Origin: Entophlyctis helioformis
Lineage: Eukaryota; Chytridiomycota; Chytridiomycetes; Chytridiales; Chytriomycetaceae
Assembly (NCBI GenBank): GCA_025526915.1
Contig: JAHLKH010000178.1
Span: forward strand, 1 to 57,460
Direction: 5' to 3'
Length of the DNA stretch: 57,460 nt
Within the stretch, counting starts at the first letter, position 1, and each line of letters starts with the position of its first letter. Both the position numbers and the translations under genes were made by a program. The notes below the pieces were generated by a model. That model searched no databases. It had not been told where the DNA came from and saw only the letters and a list, made by a program, of their open reading frames with translations. This document shows, one piece after another, positions 36,301 to 51,300 of this stretch.

Positions 36301-39300
36301 TGCAACTTCAAGCTCGTCGATCTGCGGCCACACAACCTGCACAATGCCGGCAGTCGATGTCGGCACAAACGACGTGCGCAGGATGGCGTGGTGCTGCACA
36401 AGCGTGCGGAAGGCGCCTCGAGTGCAGCCACGTCGATCGCCTGCGTGGCTTGCAGCGGCACCTGGTTGACATATGCCGATGCATCCTGGATCGTTGCTGC
36501 AACCATGCCAGACTGCAGCGGCGTGGCGGGGAATGCGTCCATGGTCGATGCATCCAGCACAAGGCGGTCGACCCATTCGGCCGCAAGCTCGTCAAGCGTG
36601 TCCTGCGACAGAGTGGCAGCCGGCCACACTTGCGTGCCGTCAGAGCCAGAGTCGCCAGACGAGGCTGCCTTGTCGGCGAGTGCGGCTGAGCGTGACAGCG
36701 TCTGTGTCTTGAACAGCTGCGGCACCGGTGATCGGCAGACCCGCACGCTGGCAGGCTGTCGCTGTCTTGATGGCCGAGATCGAGTCGCCTCCGAGTGCAA
36801 AGAACGACGTGTTGCGGCCGATCGATTCGACTGGCACACCAAGCACATCGGCCCACACGGCTGCCATGCGCATCTCGGCATCGCTCGACAGGCTCTCTAT
36901 AGCAATCACAACGTCCATGGCTGCGAGTGCCTTCTTGTCCGTCTTGCCGTTGGTGTTGGTCGGCATGGCGTCCAGTCCCACAAACACAGCCGGCACCATG
37001 TACGCCGGCAGGTGCTCTGACACCACATCGCGCAGCTCGTCGGCATCAATGTCGGCCGGTGTCACAAAGCCAACCAGGTGCGTCTTGTCCTTGACAATCG
37101 CTGCAGCTGCCGTCACTCGCGGGTGCTTCATCAGTGCGGCTGCAACCTCGTCCAGCTCAATGCGGTATCCCTTGAGCTTGACCTGGTCGTCGCGGCGTCC
37201 AATGATCTCGAAGCGGCCATCGGGAAGCATGCGTCCGAGATCGCCCGTCTTGAACATGCGACTGCCACACTTGGCTGCAAACTCGCTGCTCGCAAACGGA
37301 TCGGCCAGGAACTTGGCGGCCGTCATCTCGGGAAGGTTGATGTATCCAGGCGACACGCCAATGCCGCCAAGATACACCTCGCCCATCACTCCAGCAGGCA
37401 CGCGACGCATCTGCTCGTCCAGGATGTAGCACGAGGCGTTGTCGATGGCAGATCCGATTGTGATGTCATCGCCAACAGTGAGCTTGGCGGCGTGCGACAT
37501 GATCGAGATCTCCGACGGTCCGTATGCGTTCGTGAATGTGACCTTGGACGACCACAGATCCTTGAGTTCTTTGGGACAAGCTTCACCGGCAACGCTCACA
37601 AACTTGAGACCAGGGAAGTTGGACAGATCGCCAAGCTGTGACAAACCAGTAGGCGTGATGATGATGGCGTCAACCTTGGCAATGGTGGCAAAGGCATCCT
37701 CTTCGCGGAGCACAAGAGTGCCGCCATTGCAAAACGTTGTCCAGATCTCGCACTGGCAGCCATCGAATCCAATGGCCATGAACTGCGCCATGCGGGTCTG
37801 AAGCGATACGCCAAACACGGAACGGCCAGCGAGTGCGACGTTCACAATGCCAGAATGCGGCACTGGCACGCCCTTGGGATTGCCCGTCGAGCCTGACGTG
37901 TACACGATCATGAACACATCCGATCGAGATGCGGCGTGCTGCATGTCAGCCGATACCTGGAATGCGACAACGGCCTTGGTTGATGCGGCTGTCTGGAGAG
38001 CATCGGCCGACACCATCACGACTCGCACGGTGGATGGCAGCTGCAGCTGGTCGATACGCTCGCGCTCAGACTCGGTCGACAGCACAACCGTCACGCCGGC
38101 ATCCGCGAGAATGAACCGGATGCGCTCGGCTGGGAACTTGGAGTCGAGCGGCACAATCGTCGCGCCGGTCTTGAGCACAGCGAGCAGTGCAAGCGGGAAC
38201 TCGAGGCATCGCTGCATGATCACTGCGACGCGCGAGCAAACACCAATGCCGCCAAGTGCGACGATCTGGTTGGCAAGCAGAGTGCCGCACTTGTCCAGTT
38301 CGCCATACGTGATCGACTCGTCGCCGTACTCGACGGCCGTCCAGTCGGGATGCTCGGCAACGCGTGCCTCGAAGCCGTGGTGCACTGCCTCGTACGGCAG
38401 ATCCACAAGTGGTCCGAAGCTGTGTGCGTCGAGCAGCTGCATCTGAGCAGGCGACAGATCCCACAGACGCTCAATCGATGACTTGGATGCGACTGCGGCT
38501 GCAAGCTGGCCGACCGTGAAGTCAAACTCGGCCAGGATCGACGACGCCTGCGTATGCGACAGCTGTTCAAAGTTGTACAGTGCCGTCAGGCTGATGCCAG
38601 TTGCACTCGGGAACATGATCAGCTCAAATGTGTACGCCAATGAACGCGACGATTCTTGCGATTCAACTTGGTTGAACGGCAGCTGTGCACCGGCATCACC
38701 TGACAGACGGTCGTCTTCTGGCAGGTTCTCAAACACAAACAGTGTCTGGAACAGCTTGGCGTCCGATGCGAGGCTGCTCCACTTGTGCACGTCGATCAGA
38801 CCCGTGTGCGAGTGTGGCAGCATCTGTCCGTGGTCCGACTGCACGGCACGAAGGACATCAGAGGCATCAGTGGCGTCCGAGTCGATGCGCACTCGGCACG
38901 GCACGGTGTTGATCATGGCTCCAACAATGCTGCAGTCAAGGATGCATGTGCGAGTGTCAGTCATTGGCTATGTACACACCAACAACAAGCAGCAACGACA
39001 GCATCCAACTCACCGGTCGGCACCAGCAACGGGAATCTCACGGCCAGACAGCACCTGGCCAAACACGATGTCGCTGGATCGCGTGTACTTGCGCAGCGTC
39101 ATGGCCCATGCTGCCTTGAGGAACACGGCGACCGTGACGCCTGCCGCCTTGCATGCCGCCTGCATCTGCGACATCGGCAGGCTGCACTCGAGCGACAGCG
39201 GCTTGTCTTCGGAGGCGTCCTCAGAGTCCCACTTGCCAAGCGACAGTGGCTCGGCTGGTACAACACCGCAAGATACTCGCGCCAGAAGGCCTCGGTGGCG

Positions 39301-42300
39301 GCTGCATCCTGTGCGGCGATGTAGTCCACCACAGACCGGAATGCGGGTCGCTCCTCGAGTGCGTGGCCACCATACGCTGCAAGCAAGTCTCCCACGATCA
39401 TCGGCAGGGACCAGCCGTCGTACAGCGTGTGGTGGATCGTGAGCACAACAACAGGATGCGAGTCGTCCGTGGGTCCAACAGCGACAGACGGATCCAGTGC
39501 TTGTCGCCGACCGTGAAGCCGCGAGCCTTGTCTTGGACGAGGAACGCGGCAATGTCCATGTCGGCTGTGAGAGTGACACGCTCGAGTGCAACTTCAAGCT
39601 CGTCGATCTGCGGCCACACAACCTGCACAATGCCGGCAGTCGATGTCGGCACAAACGACGTGCGCAGGATGGCGTGGTGCTGCACCAGCGTGCGGAATGC
39701 CGCCTCGAGTGCAGCCACATCGATCGCCTGTGTGGCTTGCAGTGGCACCTGGTTGATATATGCCGATGCATCCTGGATCGTTGCTGCAACCATGCCAGAC
39801 TGCAGCGGCGTGGCGGGGAATGCGTCCATGGTCGATGCATCCACCCGAGTCGGTCGCCCAGTCGGCTGCAATCTCATCAAGCGTGTCCTGAGAGAGAGTG
39901 GCAGCCGGCCACACTTGCGTGCCGTCAGAGCCAGAGTCGCCAGACGAGGCTGCCTTGTCGGCGAGTGCGGCTGAGCGTGACAGCGTCTGTGTCTTGAACA
40001 GCTGCGGCACGGTGATCGGCAGACCCGCACGCTGGCAGGCTGTCGCTGTCTTGATGGCCGAGATCGAGTCGCCACCGAGTGCAAAGAACGACGTGTTGCG
40101 GCCGATCGACTCGACCGGCACGCCAAGCACATCGGCCCACACGGCGGCCATGCGCATCTCGGCATCGCTCGACAGGCTCTCGACAGCAATCACAACATCC
40201 ATGGCGGCGAGTGCCTTCTTGTCCGCCTGCCATTCATCCCAAACCGCAGTCATCAATCCATGTGTCAGCGTCATCTTCCTCGTCACCATCACTCAAATGC
40301 CCGCATTCACTGCTTGCTCACCTTGCCGTTGACGTTCATCGGAATCGTCTCCAACAGCACAATCGCGGACGGCACCATGTACTGCGGCAGTTTCCGTGTG
40401 CGTGCTCAAGGATGCCTCAACAGCAACACTCGTCGGTGTCACAAACGCAACAATCGCTCCGTCGCGCACCATCGTCACAACACCGTCGACCCCTGCGCAC
40501 TGCTGCAGCACCTTGGACACCTCCTCAAGCTCAATGCGGTATCCCTTGACCTTGACTTGATCGTCGCTGCGGCGAGATACTCGATCTGGCCGTCGGCGTT
40601 CCATCGTCCAATGTCGCCCGTGTCGTACATGCGTGTGTCTGGCTGGCTGATGTCCGCCACAAACTTCTCGGCTGTCAAGTCGGGACGGTTCAAGTATCCA
40701 CGCGCAATGCCAACACCGCCAATGAACAGACGGCCCTTGATGCCGACGGGGACGTGCGCAGCTGGTCGTCAAGCACGTAGATGCGCGTGTTTGCAAGCGG
40801 CTTGCCGAGCGTCACGTGCGATCCTGGCAGCAGCTGCGATGTCGCCGTTGCGAAATCGTCGTCTCGGTGCGCCATAGTCCGAGTAAGCTTGACGTGTTCC
40901 GCCCACAGATCTACCTGGACTGTGGCAATGCTTCCAAACGAGAAGGACGACTTGCAAGTTCGGGTAGTCGCCGGGATGGATATGCTGCAGACCGCTTGGT
41001 GAGATCGACAGTAACGTTGGCCTTGGCGATCATGTCCAGAACAGATTCCTTGGCGAACAGGAGCAGAGTCGCTCGGTCGTAAGCGCCGAAGAATGTCGTG
41101 CAATGACGAATCCACCTGATAGTGAATGTCTGCGACATGTTGATGCCTGGTGCCAGATGACTGAACAGTGGATGGTGGACAATGCGTCGTATATGCCGCC
41201 GTGCTCGATCAGCACTCCCTTGGGCAGTCCGGTCGTGCCTGATGTGAAGATGGTGTATGCGAGTGCATCGGCCGTCGCAATCTCGGCTGCCTTGGTGGTC
41301 GGCAGACCCGAGGGAAGAGCGTCCAGCTGGAACACAAGTCCGCCGTACGTCGATGGCACGGCGTGTGCTGCTGCTGCCGTCGTGAGCACATGGCCCACAT
41401 TGCACGAATCGAGCATGTAGCTGATGCGGTCGGCTGGCGTGGATGCCTCGATGGGGACGAATGCAGCGCCAGACTTGAGCACGCCGAGCAGTCCAACAAC
41501 AAACTCGATCGACCGCGTCACAATGAGCGCAACAGACATCTCGCGAGTGCACCGTGCGACTGAAGCAGATGAGCGACCTGGTTGGCGCGTGCATCCAGCT
41601 GTGCGTATGTGACGGTCGAGGTGCCGTCATCCAGAGCAACAGCATTGGCGTTGAGAGCAGCACACGCCTCGAACGCGTTGTGGACAAGATCGTACTTGTG
41701 CGGCATGACGGGACCGTGTGCAAACTCGGTGAGCGCTTGCGTCTGAGCAGGCGACAGATCCCACAGCGGCTCGATCGACGACTTGGATGTGACTGCGGCT
41801 GCAAGCTGGCCGACCGTGAAGTCAAACTCAGCCAGGATTGACGAGCCTGTGTGTGCGACAGCTTCGAGAAGTCGAATGTGGCTTCAAGAATCATACCACT
41901 TGAATGCGGATAAATAGTGATCTCAAAGTCGTACGCCAATGAACGCGACGATTCTTGCGATTCAACTTGGTTGAACGGCAGCTGTGCACCGGCATCACCT
42001 GACAGACGGTCGTCTTCTGGCAGGTTCTCAAACACAAACAGTGTCTGGAACAGCTTGGCGTCCGATGCGAGGCTGCTCCACTTGTGCACGTCGATCAGAC
42101 CCGTGTGCGAGTGTGGCAGCATCTGTCCGTGGTCCGACTGCACGGCACGAAGGACATCGGAGCATCAGTGGCGTCCGAGTCGATGCGCACTCTGCACGGC
42201 ACGGTGTTGATCATGGCTCCAACAATGCTGCAGTCAAGGATGCATGTGCGAGTGTCAGTCATTGGCTATGTACACACCAACAACAAGCAGCAACGACAGC

Positions 42301-45300
42301 ATCCAACTCACCGGTCGGCACCAGCAACGGGAATCTCACGGCCAGACAGCACCTGGCCAAACACGATGTCGCTGGATCGCGTGTACTTGCGCAGCGTCAT
42401 GGCCCATGCTGCCTTGAGGAACACGGCGACCGTGACGCCTGCCGCCTTGCATGCCGCCTGCATCTGCGACATCGGCAGGCTGCACTCGAGCGACAGCGGC
42501 TTGTCTTCGGAGGCGTCCTCAGAGTCCCACTTGCCAAGCGACAGTGGCTCGGCTGGTACAACACCAGCAAGATACTCGCGCCAGAAGGCCTCGGTGGCGG
42601 CTGCATCCTGTGCGGCGATGTAGTCCACCACAGACCGGAATGCGGGTCGCTCCTCGAGTGCGTGGCCACCATACGCTGCAAGCAAGTCTCCCACAATCAT
42701 CGGCAGGGACCAGCCGTCGTACAGCGTGTGGTGGATCGTGAGCACAACAACAGGGTGCGAGTCGTCCGTGGGCCAACAGCGACAGACGGATCCAGTGCTT
42801 GTCGCCGACGTGAAGCCGCGAGCCTTGTCTTGGACGAGGAACGCGGCAATGTCCATGTCGGCGGCGAGAGTGACACGCTCGAGTGCAACTTCAAGCTCGT
42901 CGATCTGCGGCCACACAACCTGCACAATGCCGGCAGTCGATGTCGGCACAAACGACGTGCGCAGGATGGCGTGGTGCTGCACCAGCGTGCGGAAGGCTGC
43001 CTCGAGTGCAGCCACATCGATCGCCTGTGTGGCTTGCAGTGGCACCTGGTTGACATATGCCGATGCATCCTGGATCGTTGCTGCAACCATGCCAGACTGC
43101 AGCGGCGTGGCGGGGAATGCGTCCATGGTCGATGCATCCACTCCGAGTCGGTCGGTCCAGTCGGCTGCAATCTCATCAAGCGTGTCCTGAGAGAGAGTGG
43201 CAGCCGGCCACACTGCGTGCCGTCAGAGCCAGAGTCGCCAGACGAGGCTGCCTTGTCGGCGAGTGCGGCTGAGCGTGACAGCGTCTGTGTCTTGAACAGC
43301 TGCGGCACGGTGATCGGCAGACCCGCACGCTGGCAGGCTGTCGCTGTCTTGATGGCCGAGATCGAGTCGCCGCCGAGTGCAAAGAACGACGTGTTGCGGC
43401 CGATCGACTCGACCGGCACGCCAAGCACATCGGCCCACACGGCGGCCATGCGCATCTCGGCATCGCTCGACAGGCTCTCGACAGCAATCACAACATCCAT
43501 GGCGGCGAGTGCCTTCTTGTCCGCCTGCCATTCATCCCAAACCGCAGTCATCAATGTCATGTGTCAGCGTCATCTTCCTCGTCACCATCACTCAAATGCC
43601 CGCATTCACTGCTTGCTCACCTTGCCGTTGACGTTCATCGGAATCGTCTCCAACAGCACAATCGCGGACGGCACCATGTACTGCGGCAGCTTTCCGTGTG
43701 CGTGCTCAAGCACAGCCTCAACAGCAACACTCGTCGGTGTCACAAACGCAACAATCGCTCCGTCGCGCACCATCGTCACAACACCGTCGACCCCTGCGCA
43801 CTGCTGCAGCACCTTGGACACCTCCTCAAGCTCAATGCGGTATCCCTTGACCTTGACTTGATCGTCGCTGCGGCCGAGATACTCGATCTGGCCGTCGGCG
43901 TTCCATCGTCCAATGTCGCCCGTGTCGTACATGCGTGTGTCTGGCTGGCTGATGTCCGCCACAAACTTCTCGGCTGTCAAGTCGGGACGGTTCAAGTATC
44001 CACGCGCAATGCCAACACCGCCAATGAACAGACGGCCCTTGATGCCGACGGGGACTGTGCGCAGCTGGTCGTCAAGCACGTAGATGCGCGTGTTTGCAAG
44101 CGGCTTGCCGAGCGTCACGTGCGATCCTGGCAGCAGCTGCGATGTCGCCGTTGCGAGAATCGTCGTCTCGGTTGCGCCATAGTCCGAGTACAGCTTGACG
44201 TGTTCCGCCCACAGATCTACCTGTGACTGTGGCAATGCTTCCGAAACGAGAAGGACGACTTGCAAGTTCGGGTAGTCGCGCGGATGGATATGCTGCAGAC
44301 CGCTTGGTGAGATCGACAGTACGTTGGCCTTGGCGATCATGTCCAGAACAGATTCCTTGGCGAACAGGAGCAGAGTCGCTCCGGTCGTAAGCGCCGAAAG
44401 AATGTCGTGCAATGACGAATCCACACTGATAGTGAATGTCTGCGACATGTTGATGCCTGGTGCCAGATGACTGAACAGTGGATGGTGGACAATGCGCTCG
44501 TATATGCCGCCGTGCTCGATCAGCACTCCCTTGGGCAGTCCGGTCGTGCCTGATGTGAAGATGGTGTATGCGAGTGCATCGGCCGTCGCAATCTCGGCTG
44601 CCTTGGTGGTCGGCAGACCCGAGGGAAGAGCGTCCAGCTGGAACACAAGTCCGCCGTACGTCGATGGCACGGCGTGTGCTGCTGCCGCCGTCGTGAGCAC
44701 ATGGCCCACATTGCACGACTCGAGCATGTAGCTGATGCGGTCGGCTGGCGTGGATGCCTCGATGGGGACGAATGCAGCGCCAGACTTGAGCACGCCGAGC
44801 AGTCCAACAACAAACTCGATCGACCGCGTCACAATGAGCGCAACAGACATCTCGCGAGTCGCACCGTGCGACTGAAGCAGATGAGCGACCTGGTTGGCGC
44901 GTGCATCCAGCTGTGCGTATGTGACGGTCGAGGTGCCGTCATCCAGAGCAACAGCATTGGCGTTGAGAGCAGCACACGCCTCGAACGCGTTGTGGACAAG
45001 ATCGTACTTGTGCGGCATGACGGGACCGTGTGCAAACTCGGTGAGCGCTTGCGTCTGAGCAGGCGACAGATCCCACAGCGGCTCGATCGACGACTTGGAT
45101 GTGACTGCGGCTGCAAGCTGGCCGACCGTGAAGTCAAACTCAGCCAAGATTGACGACGCCTGCGTGTGCGACAGCTTCGAGAAGTCGAATGTGGCTTCAA
45201 GAATCATACCACTTGAATGCGGATAAATAGTGATCTCAAAGTCGTACGCCAATGAACGCGACGATTCTTGCGATTCAACTTGGTTGAACGGCAGCTGTGC

Positions 45301-48300
45301 ACCGGCATCACCTGACAGACGGTCGTCTTCTGGCAGGTTCTCAAACACAAACAGTGTCTGGAACAGCTTGGCGTCCGATGCGAGGCTGCTCCACTTGTGC
45401 ACGTCGATCAGACCCGTGTGCGAGTGTGGCAGCATCTGTCCGTGGTCCGACTGCACGGCACGAAGGACATCGGATGCATCAGTGGCGTCCGAGTCGATGC
45501 GCACTCTGCACGGCACGGTGTTGATCATGGCTCCAACAATGCTGCAGTCAAGGATGCATGTGCGAGTGTCAGTCATTGGCTATGTACACACCAACAACAA
45601 GCAGCAACGACAGCATCCAACTCACCGGTCGGCACCAGCAACGGGAATCTCACGGCCAGACAGCACCTGGCCAAACACGATGTCGCTGGATCGCGTGTAC
45701 TTGCGCAGCGTCATGGCCCATGCTGCCTTGAGGAACACGGCGACCGTGACGCCTGCCGCCTTGCATGCCGCCTGCATCTGCGACATCGGCAGGCTGCACT
45801 CGAGCGACAGCGGCTTGTCTTCGGAGGCGTCCTCAGAGTCCCACTTGCCAAGCGACAGTGGCTCGGCTGGTACAACACCGCAAGATACTCGCGCCAGAAG
45901 GCCTCGGTGGCGGCTGCATCCTGTGCGGCGATGTAGTCCACCACAGACCGGAATGCGGGTCGCTCCTCGAGTGCGTGGCCACCATACGCTGCAAGCAAGT
46001 CTCCCACAATCATCGGCAGGGACCAGCCGTCGTACAGCGTGTGGTGGATCGTGAGCACAACAACAGGATGCGAGTCGTCCGGTGGGCCCAACAGCGACAG
46101 GCGGATCCAGTGCTTGTCGCCGATGGCAAAGCCACGAGCCTTGTCTTGGACGAGGAACGCGGCAATGTCCATGTCGGCGGCGAGAGTGACACGCTCGAGT
46201 GCAACTTCAAGCTCGTCGATCTGCGGCCACACAACCTGCACAATGCCGGCAGTCGATGTCGGCACAAACGACGTGCGCAGGATGGCGTGGTGCTGCACCA
46301 GCGTGCGGAAGGCTGCCTCGAGTGCAGCCACATCGATCGCCTGTGTGGCTTGCAGTGGCACCTGGTTGACATATGCCGATGCATCCTGGATCGTTGCTGC
46401 AACCATGCCAGACTGCAGCGGCGTGGCGGGGAATGCGTCCATGGTCGATGCATCCACTCCGAGTCGGTCGGTCCAGTCGGCTGCAATCTCATCAAGCGTG
46501 TCCTGAGAGAGAGTGGCAGCCGGCCACACTGGCGTGCCGTCAGAGCCCGAGTCGCCAGACGAGGCTGCCTTGTCGGCGAGTGCGGCTGAGCGTGACAGCG
46601 TCTGTGTCTTGAACAGCTGCGGCACGGTGATCGGCAGACCCGCACGCTGGCAGGCTGTCGCTGTCTTGATGGCCGAGATCGAGTCGCCGCCGAGTGCAAA
46701 GAACGACGTGTTGCGGCCGATCGACTCGACCGGCACGCCAAGCACATCGGCCCACACGGCGGCCATGCGCATCTCGGCATCGCTCGACAGGCTCTCTATA
46801 GCAATCACAACGTCCATGGCTGCGAGTGCCTTCTTGTCCGCCTGCCATTCATCCCAAACCGCAGTCATCAATGTCATGTGTCAGCGTCATCTTCCTCGTC
46901 ACCATCACTCAAATGCCCGCATTCACTGCTTGCTCACCTTGCCGTTGACGTTCATCGGAATCGTCTCCAACAGCACAATCGCGGACGGCACCATGTACTG
47001 CGGCAGCTTTCCGTGTGCGTGCTCAAGCACAGCCTCAACAGCAACACTCGCCGGTGTCACAAACGCAACAATCGCTCCGTCGCGCACCATCGTCACAACA
47101 CCGTCGACCCCTGCGCACTGCTGCAGCACCTTGGACACCTCCTCAAGCTCAATGCGGTATCCCTTGACCTTGACTTGATCGTCGCTGCGGCCGAGATACT
47201 CGATCTGGCCGTCGGCGTTCCATCGTCCAATGTCGCCCGTGTCGTACATGCGTGTGTCTGGCTGGCTGATGTCCGCCACAAACTTCTCGGCTGTCAAGTC
47301 GGGACGGTTCAAGTATCCACGCGCAATGCCAACACCGCCAATGAACAGACGGCCCTTGATGCCGACGGGGACTGTGCGCAGCTGGTCGTCAAGCACGTAG
47401 ATGCGCGTGTTTGCAAGCGGCTTGCCGAGCGTCACGTGCGATCCTGGCAGCAGCTGCGATGTCGCCGTTGCGAGAATCGTCGTCTCGGTTGCGCCATAGT
47501 CCGAGTACAGCTTGACGTGTTCCGCCCACAGATCTACCTGTGACTGTGGCAATGCTTCCGAAACGAGAAGGACGACTTGCAAGTTCGGGTAGTCGCGCGG
47601 ATGGATATGCTGCAGACCGCTTGGTGAGATCGACAGTACGTTGGCCTTGGCGATCATGTCCAGAACAGATTCCTTGGCGAACAGGAGCAGAGTCGCTCCG
47701 GTCGTAAGCGCCGAAAGAATGTCGTGCAATGACGAATCCACACTGATAGTGAATGTCTGCGACATGTTGATGCCTGGTGCCAGATGACTGAACAGTGGAT
47801 GGTGGACAATGCGCTCGTATATGCCGCCGTGCTCGATCAGCACTCCCTTGGGCAGTCCGGTCGTGCCTGATGTGAAGATGGTGTATGCGAGTGCATCGGC
47901 CGTCGCAATCTCGGCTGCCTTGGTGGTCGGCAGATCCGAGGGAAGAGCGTCCAGCTGGAACACAAGTCCGCCGTACGTGGATGGCACGGCGTGTGCTGCT
48001 GCCGCCGTCGTGAGAACATGATCCACATTGCATGACTCGAGCATGTAGCTGATGCGGTCGGCTGGCGTGGATGCCTCGATGGGGACGAATGCAGCGCCAG
48101 ACTTGAGCACGCCGAGCAGTCCAACAACAAACTCGATCGACCGCGTCACAATGAGCGCAACAGACATCTCGCGAGTCGCACCGTGCGACTGAAGCAGATG
48201 AGCGACCTGGTTGGCGCGTGCATCCAGCTGTGCGTATGTGACGGTCGAGGTGCCGTCATCCAGAGCAACAGCATTGGCGTTGAGAGCAGCACACGCCTCG

Positions 48301-51300
48301 AACGCGTTGTGGACAAGATCGTACTTGTGCGGCATGACGGGACCGTGTGCAAACTCGGTGAGCGCTTGCGTCTGAGCAGGCGACAGATCCCACAGCGGCT
48401 CGATCGACGACTTGGATGTGACTGCGGCTGCAAGCTGGCCGACCGTGAAGTCAAACTCAGCCAGGATCGACGACGCCTGCGTGTGCGACAGCTTCGAGAA
48501 GTCGAATGTGGCTTCAAGAATCATACCACTTGAATGCGGATAAATAGTGATCTCAAAGTCGTACGCCAATGAACGCGACGATTCTTGCGATTCAACTTGG
48601 TTGAACGGCAGCTGTGCACCGGCATCGCCTGACAGACGGTCGTCTTCTGGCAGGTTCTCAAACACAAACAGTGTCTGGAACAGCTTGGCGTCCGATGCGA
48701 GGCTGCTCCACTTGTGCACGTCGATCAGACCCGTGTGCGAGTGTGGCAGCATCTGTCCGTGGTCCGACTGCACGGCACGAAGGACATCGGATGCATCAGT
48801 GGCGTCCGAGTCGATGCGCACTCTGCACGGCACGGTGTTGATCATGGCTCCAACAATGCTGCAGTCAAGGATGCATGTGCGAGTGTCAGTCATTGGCTAT
48901 GTACACACCAACAACAAGCAGCAACGACAGCATCCAACTCACCGGTCGGCACCAGCAACGGGAATCTCACGGCCAGACAGCACCTGGCCAAACACGATGT
49001 CGCTGGATCGCGTGTACTTGCGCAGCGTCATGGCCCATGCTGCCTTGAGGAACACGGCGACCGTGACGCCTGCCGCCTTGCACGCCGCCTGCATCTGCGA
49101 CATCGGCAGGCTGCACTCGAGCGACAGCGGCTTGTCTTCGGAGGCGTCCTCAGAGTCCCACTTGCCGAGCGACAGTGGCTCGGCTGGTACAACACCAGCA
49201 AGATACTCGCGCCAGAAGGCCTCGGTGGCGGCTGCATCCTGTGCGGCGATGTAGTCCACCACAGACCGGAATGCGGGTCGCTCCTCGAGTGCGTGGCCGC
49301 CATATGCTGCAAGCAAGTCTCCCATGATCATCGGCATCGACCAGCCGTCGTACAGCGTGTGGTGGATCGTGAGCACGACTGTCGGCAGCGACTCGTCCGT
49401 GGCATCCGACACGAGCGACAGACGGATCCAGTGCTTGTCGCCGACCGTGAAGCCGCGAGCCTTGTCTTGGACGAGGAACGCGGCAATGTCCAGGTCGGCG
49501 GCGAGAGCGACACGCTCGAGTGCAACTTCGCTCGTCGATCTGCGGCCACACAACCTGCACAATGCCGGCAGTCGATGTCGGCACAAACGATGTGCGCAGG
49601 ATGGCGTGGTGCTGCACAAGCGTGCGGAAGGCTGCCTCGAGCGCATCCACATCGATCGCCTGTGTGGCTTGCATCGGCACCTGGTTGATTACGCCGATGC
49701 ATCCTGGATCGTCGCTGCAACCATGCCAGACTGCAGCGGCGTGGCAGGGAATGCGTCCATGGTCGATGCGTCCAGCACAAGGCGGTCGACCCATTCGGCC
49801 GCAAGCTCGTCAAGCGTGTCCTGCGACAGAGTGGCAGCCGGCCACACTTGCGTGCCGTCAGAGCCCGAGTCGCCAGACGAGGCTGCCTTGTCGGCGAGTG
49901 CGGCTGAGCGTGACAGCGTCTGTGTCTTGAACAGCTGCGGCACGGTGATCGGCAGACCCGCACGCTGGCAGGCTGTCGCTGTCTTGATGGCCGAGATCGA
50001 GTCGCCGCCGAGTGCAAAGAACGACGTGTTGCGGCCGATCGACTCGACCGGCACGCCAAGCACATCGGCCCACACGGCGGCCATGCGCATCTCGGCATCG
50101 CTCGACAGGCTCTCTATAGCAATCACAACGTCCATGGCTGCGAGTGCCTTCTTGTCCGTCTTGCCGTTGGTGTTGGTCGGCATGGCGTCCAGTCCCACAA
50201 ACACAGCCGGCACCATGTACGCCGGCAGGTGCTCCGACACCACATCGCGCAGCTCGTCGGCATCAATGTCGGTCGGTGTCACGAATCCAACCAGGTGCGT
50301 CTTGTCCTTGACAATCGCTGCAGCTGCCGTCACACGCGGATGCTTCATCAGTGCGGCTGCAACCTCGTCCAGCTCAATGCGGTATCCCTTGAGCTTGACC
50401 TGGTCGTCACGGCGTCCAATGATCTCGAAGCGGCCATCGGGAAGCATGCGTCCGAGATCGCCCGTCTTGAACATGCGGCTGCCACACTTGGCTGCAAACT
50501 CGCCGCTCGCAAACGGATCGGCCAGGAACTTGGCGGCCGTCATGCCAGGCAGGTTGATGTATCCAGGCGACACGCCAATGCCGCCAATGAACATCTCGCC
50601 CATCACACCAGCAGGCACACGACGCTGCTGCTCGTCCAGGATGTACGATGTCATGTTTGGCTCCAATGGCCCGACCGTCACGCAGTCCTTGATTTCAATG
50701 AGAGCAGCGTGTGAGACAAACGTCTCCGACGGTCCGTATGCGTTCGTGAACGTGACCTTGGACGACCACAGATCCTTGAGCTCTCCTGGGCAGACTTCGC
50801 CTGCGACGGTAACGCTCTTGAGTCGGGGATAGTCGGCGGGGCTTCCAAGCTGAGCCAGACCAGTTGGTGTGATCATCAAGACGTCGACCTTGGCAATAGT
50901 GGCGAACGCGTCCTCTGTGCGCATCACAAGCGTGCATCCGTGGCACAGCGATCCCCACACTTCCCATTGGCACATATCGAATCCAATGGCCATGAACTGC
51001 ATGACACGGGCACCAGGCACGCATCCAACATTTGCAGATGTTATGGCGACGATATTGAGCATGCCACCGTGTGTCACTGGCACTCCCTTCGGGTTGCCCG
51101 TCGAGCCTGACGTGTACACGATCATGAACACATCCGATCGAGATGCGGCGTGCTGCATGTCAGCCGATACCTGGAATGCGACAACGTCCTTGGTTGATGT
51201 AGCTGTCTGGAGAGCATCGGCTGACACCATCACCACTCGCACGGTGGATGGCAGCTGCAGCTTGTCATGTGCTCACGCTCAGACTCGGTCGACAGCACAA

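Noticed and set aside
41984..43861. A 625-codon plus-strand ORF, and similar long plus-strand ORFs at 33465-34328, 49324-50832, 51830-53080 and 51997-53241
   Set aside because: They are antisense shadows of the NRPS array. Their translations lack domain motifs and repeat with the array, while the minus strand gives clear C, A and T domains.
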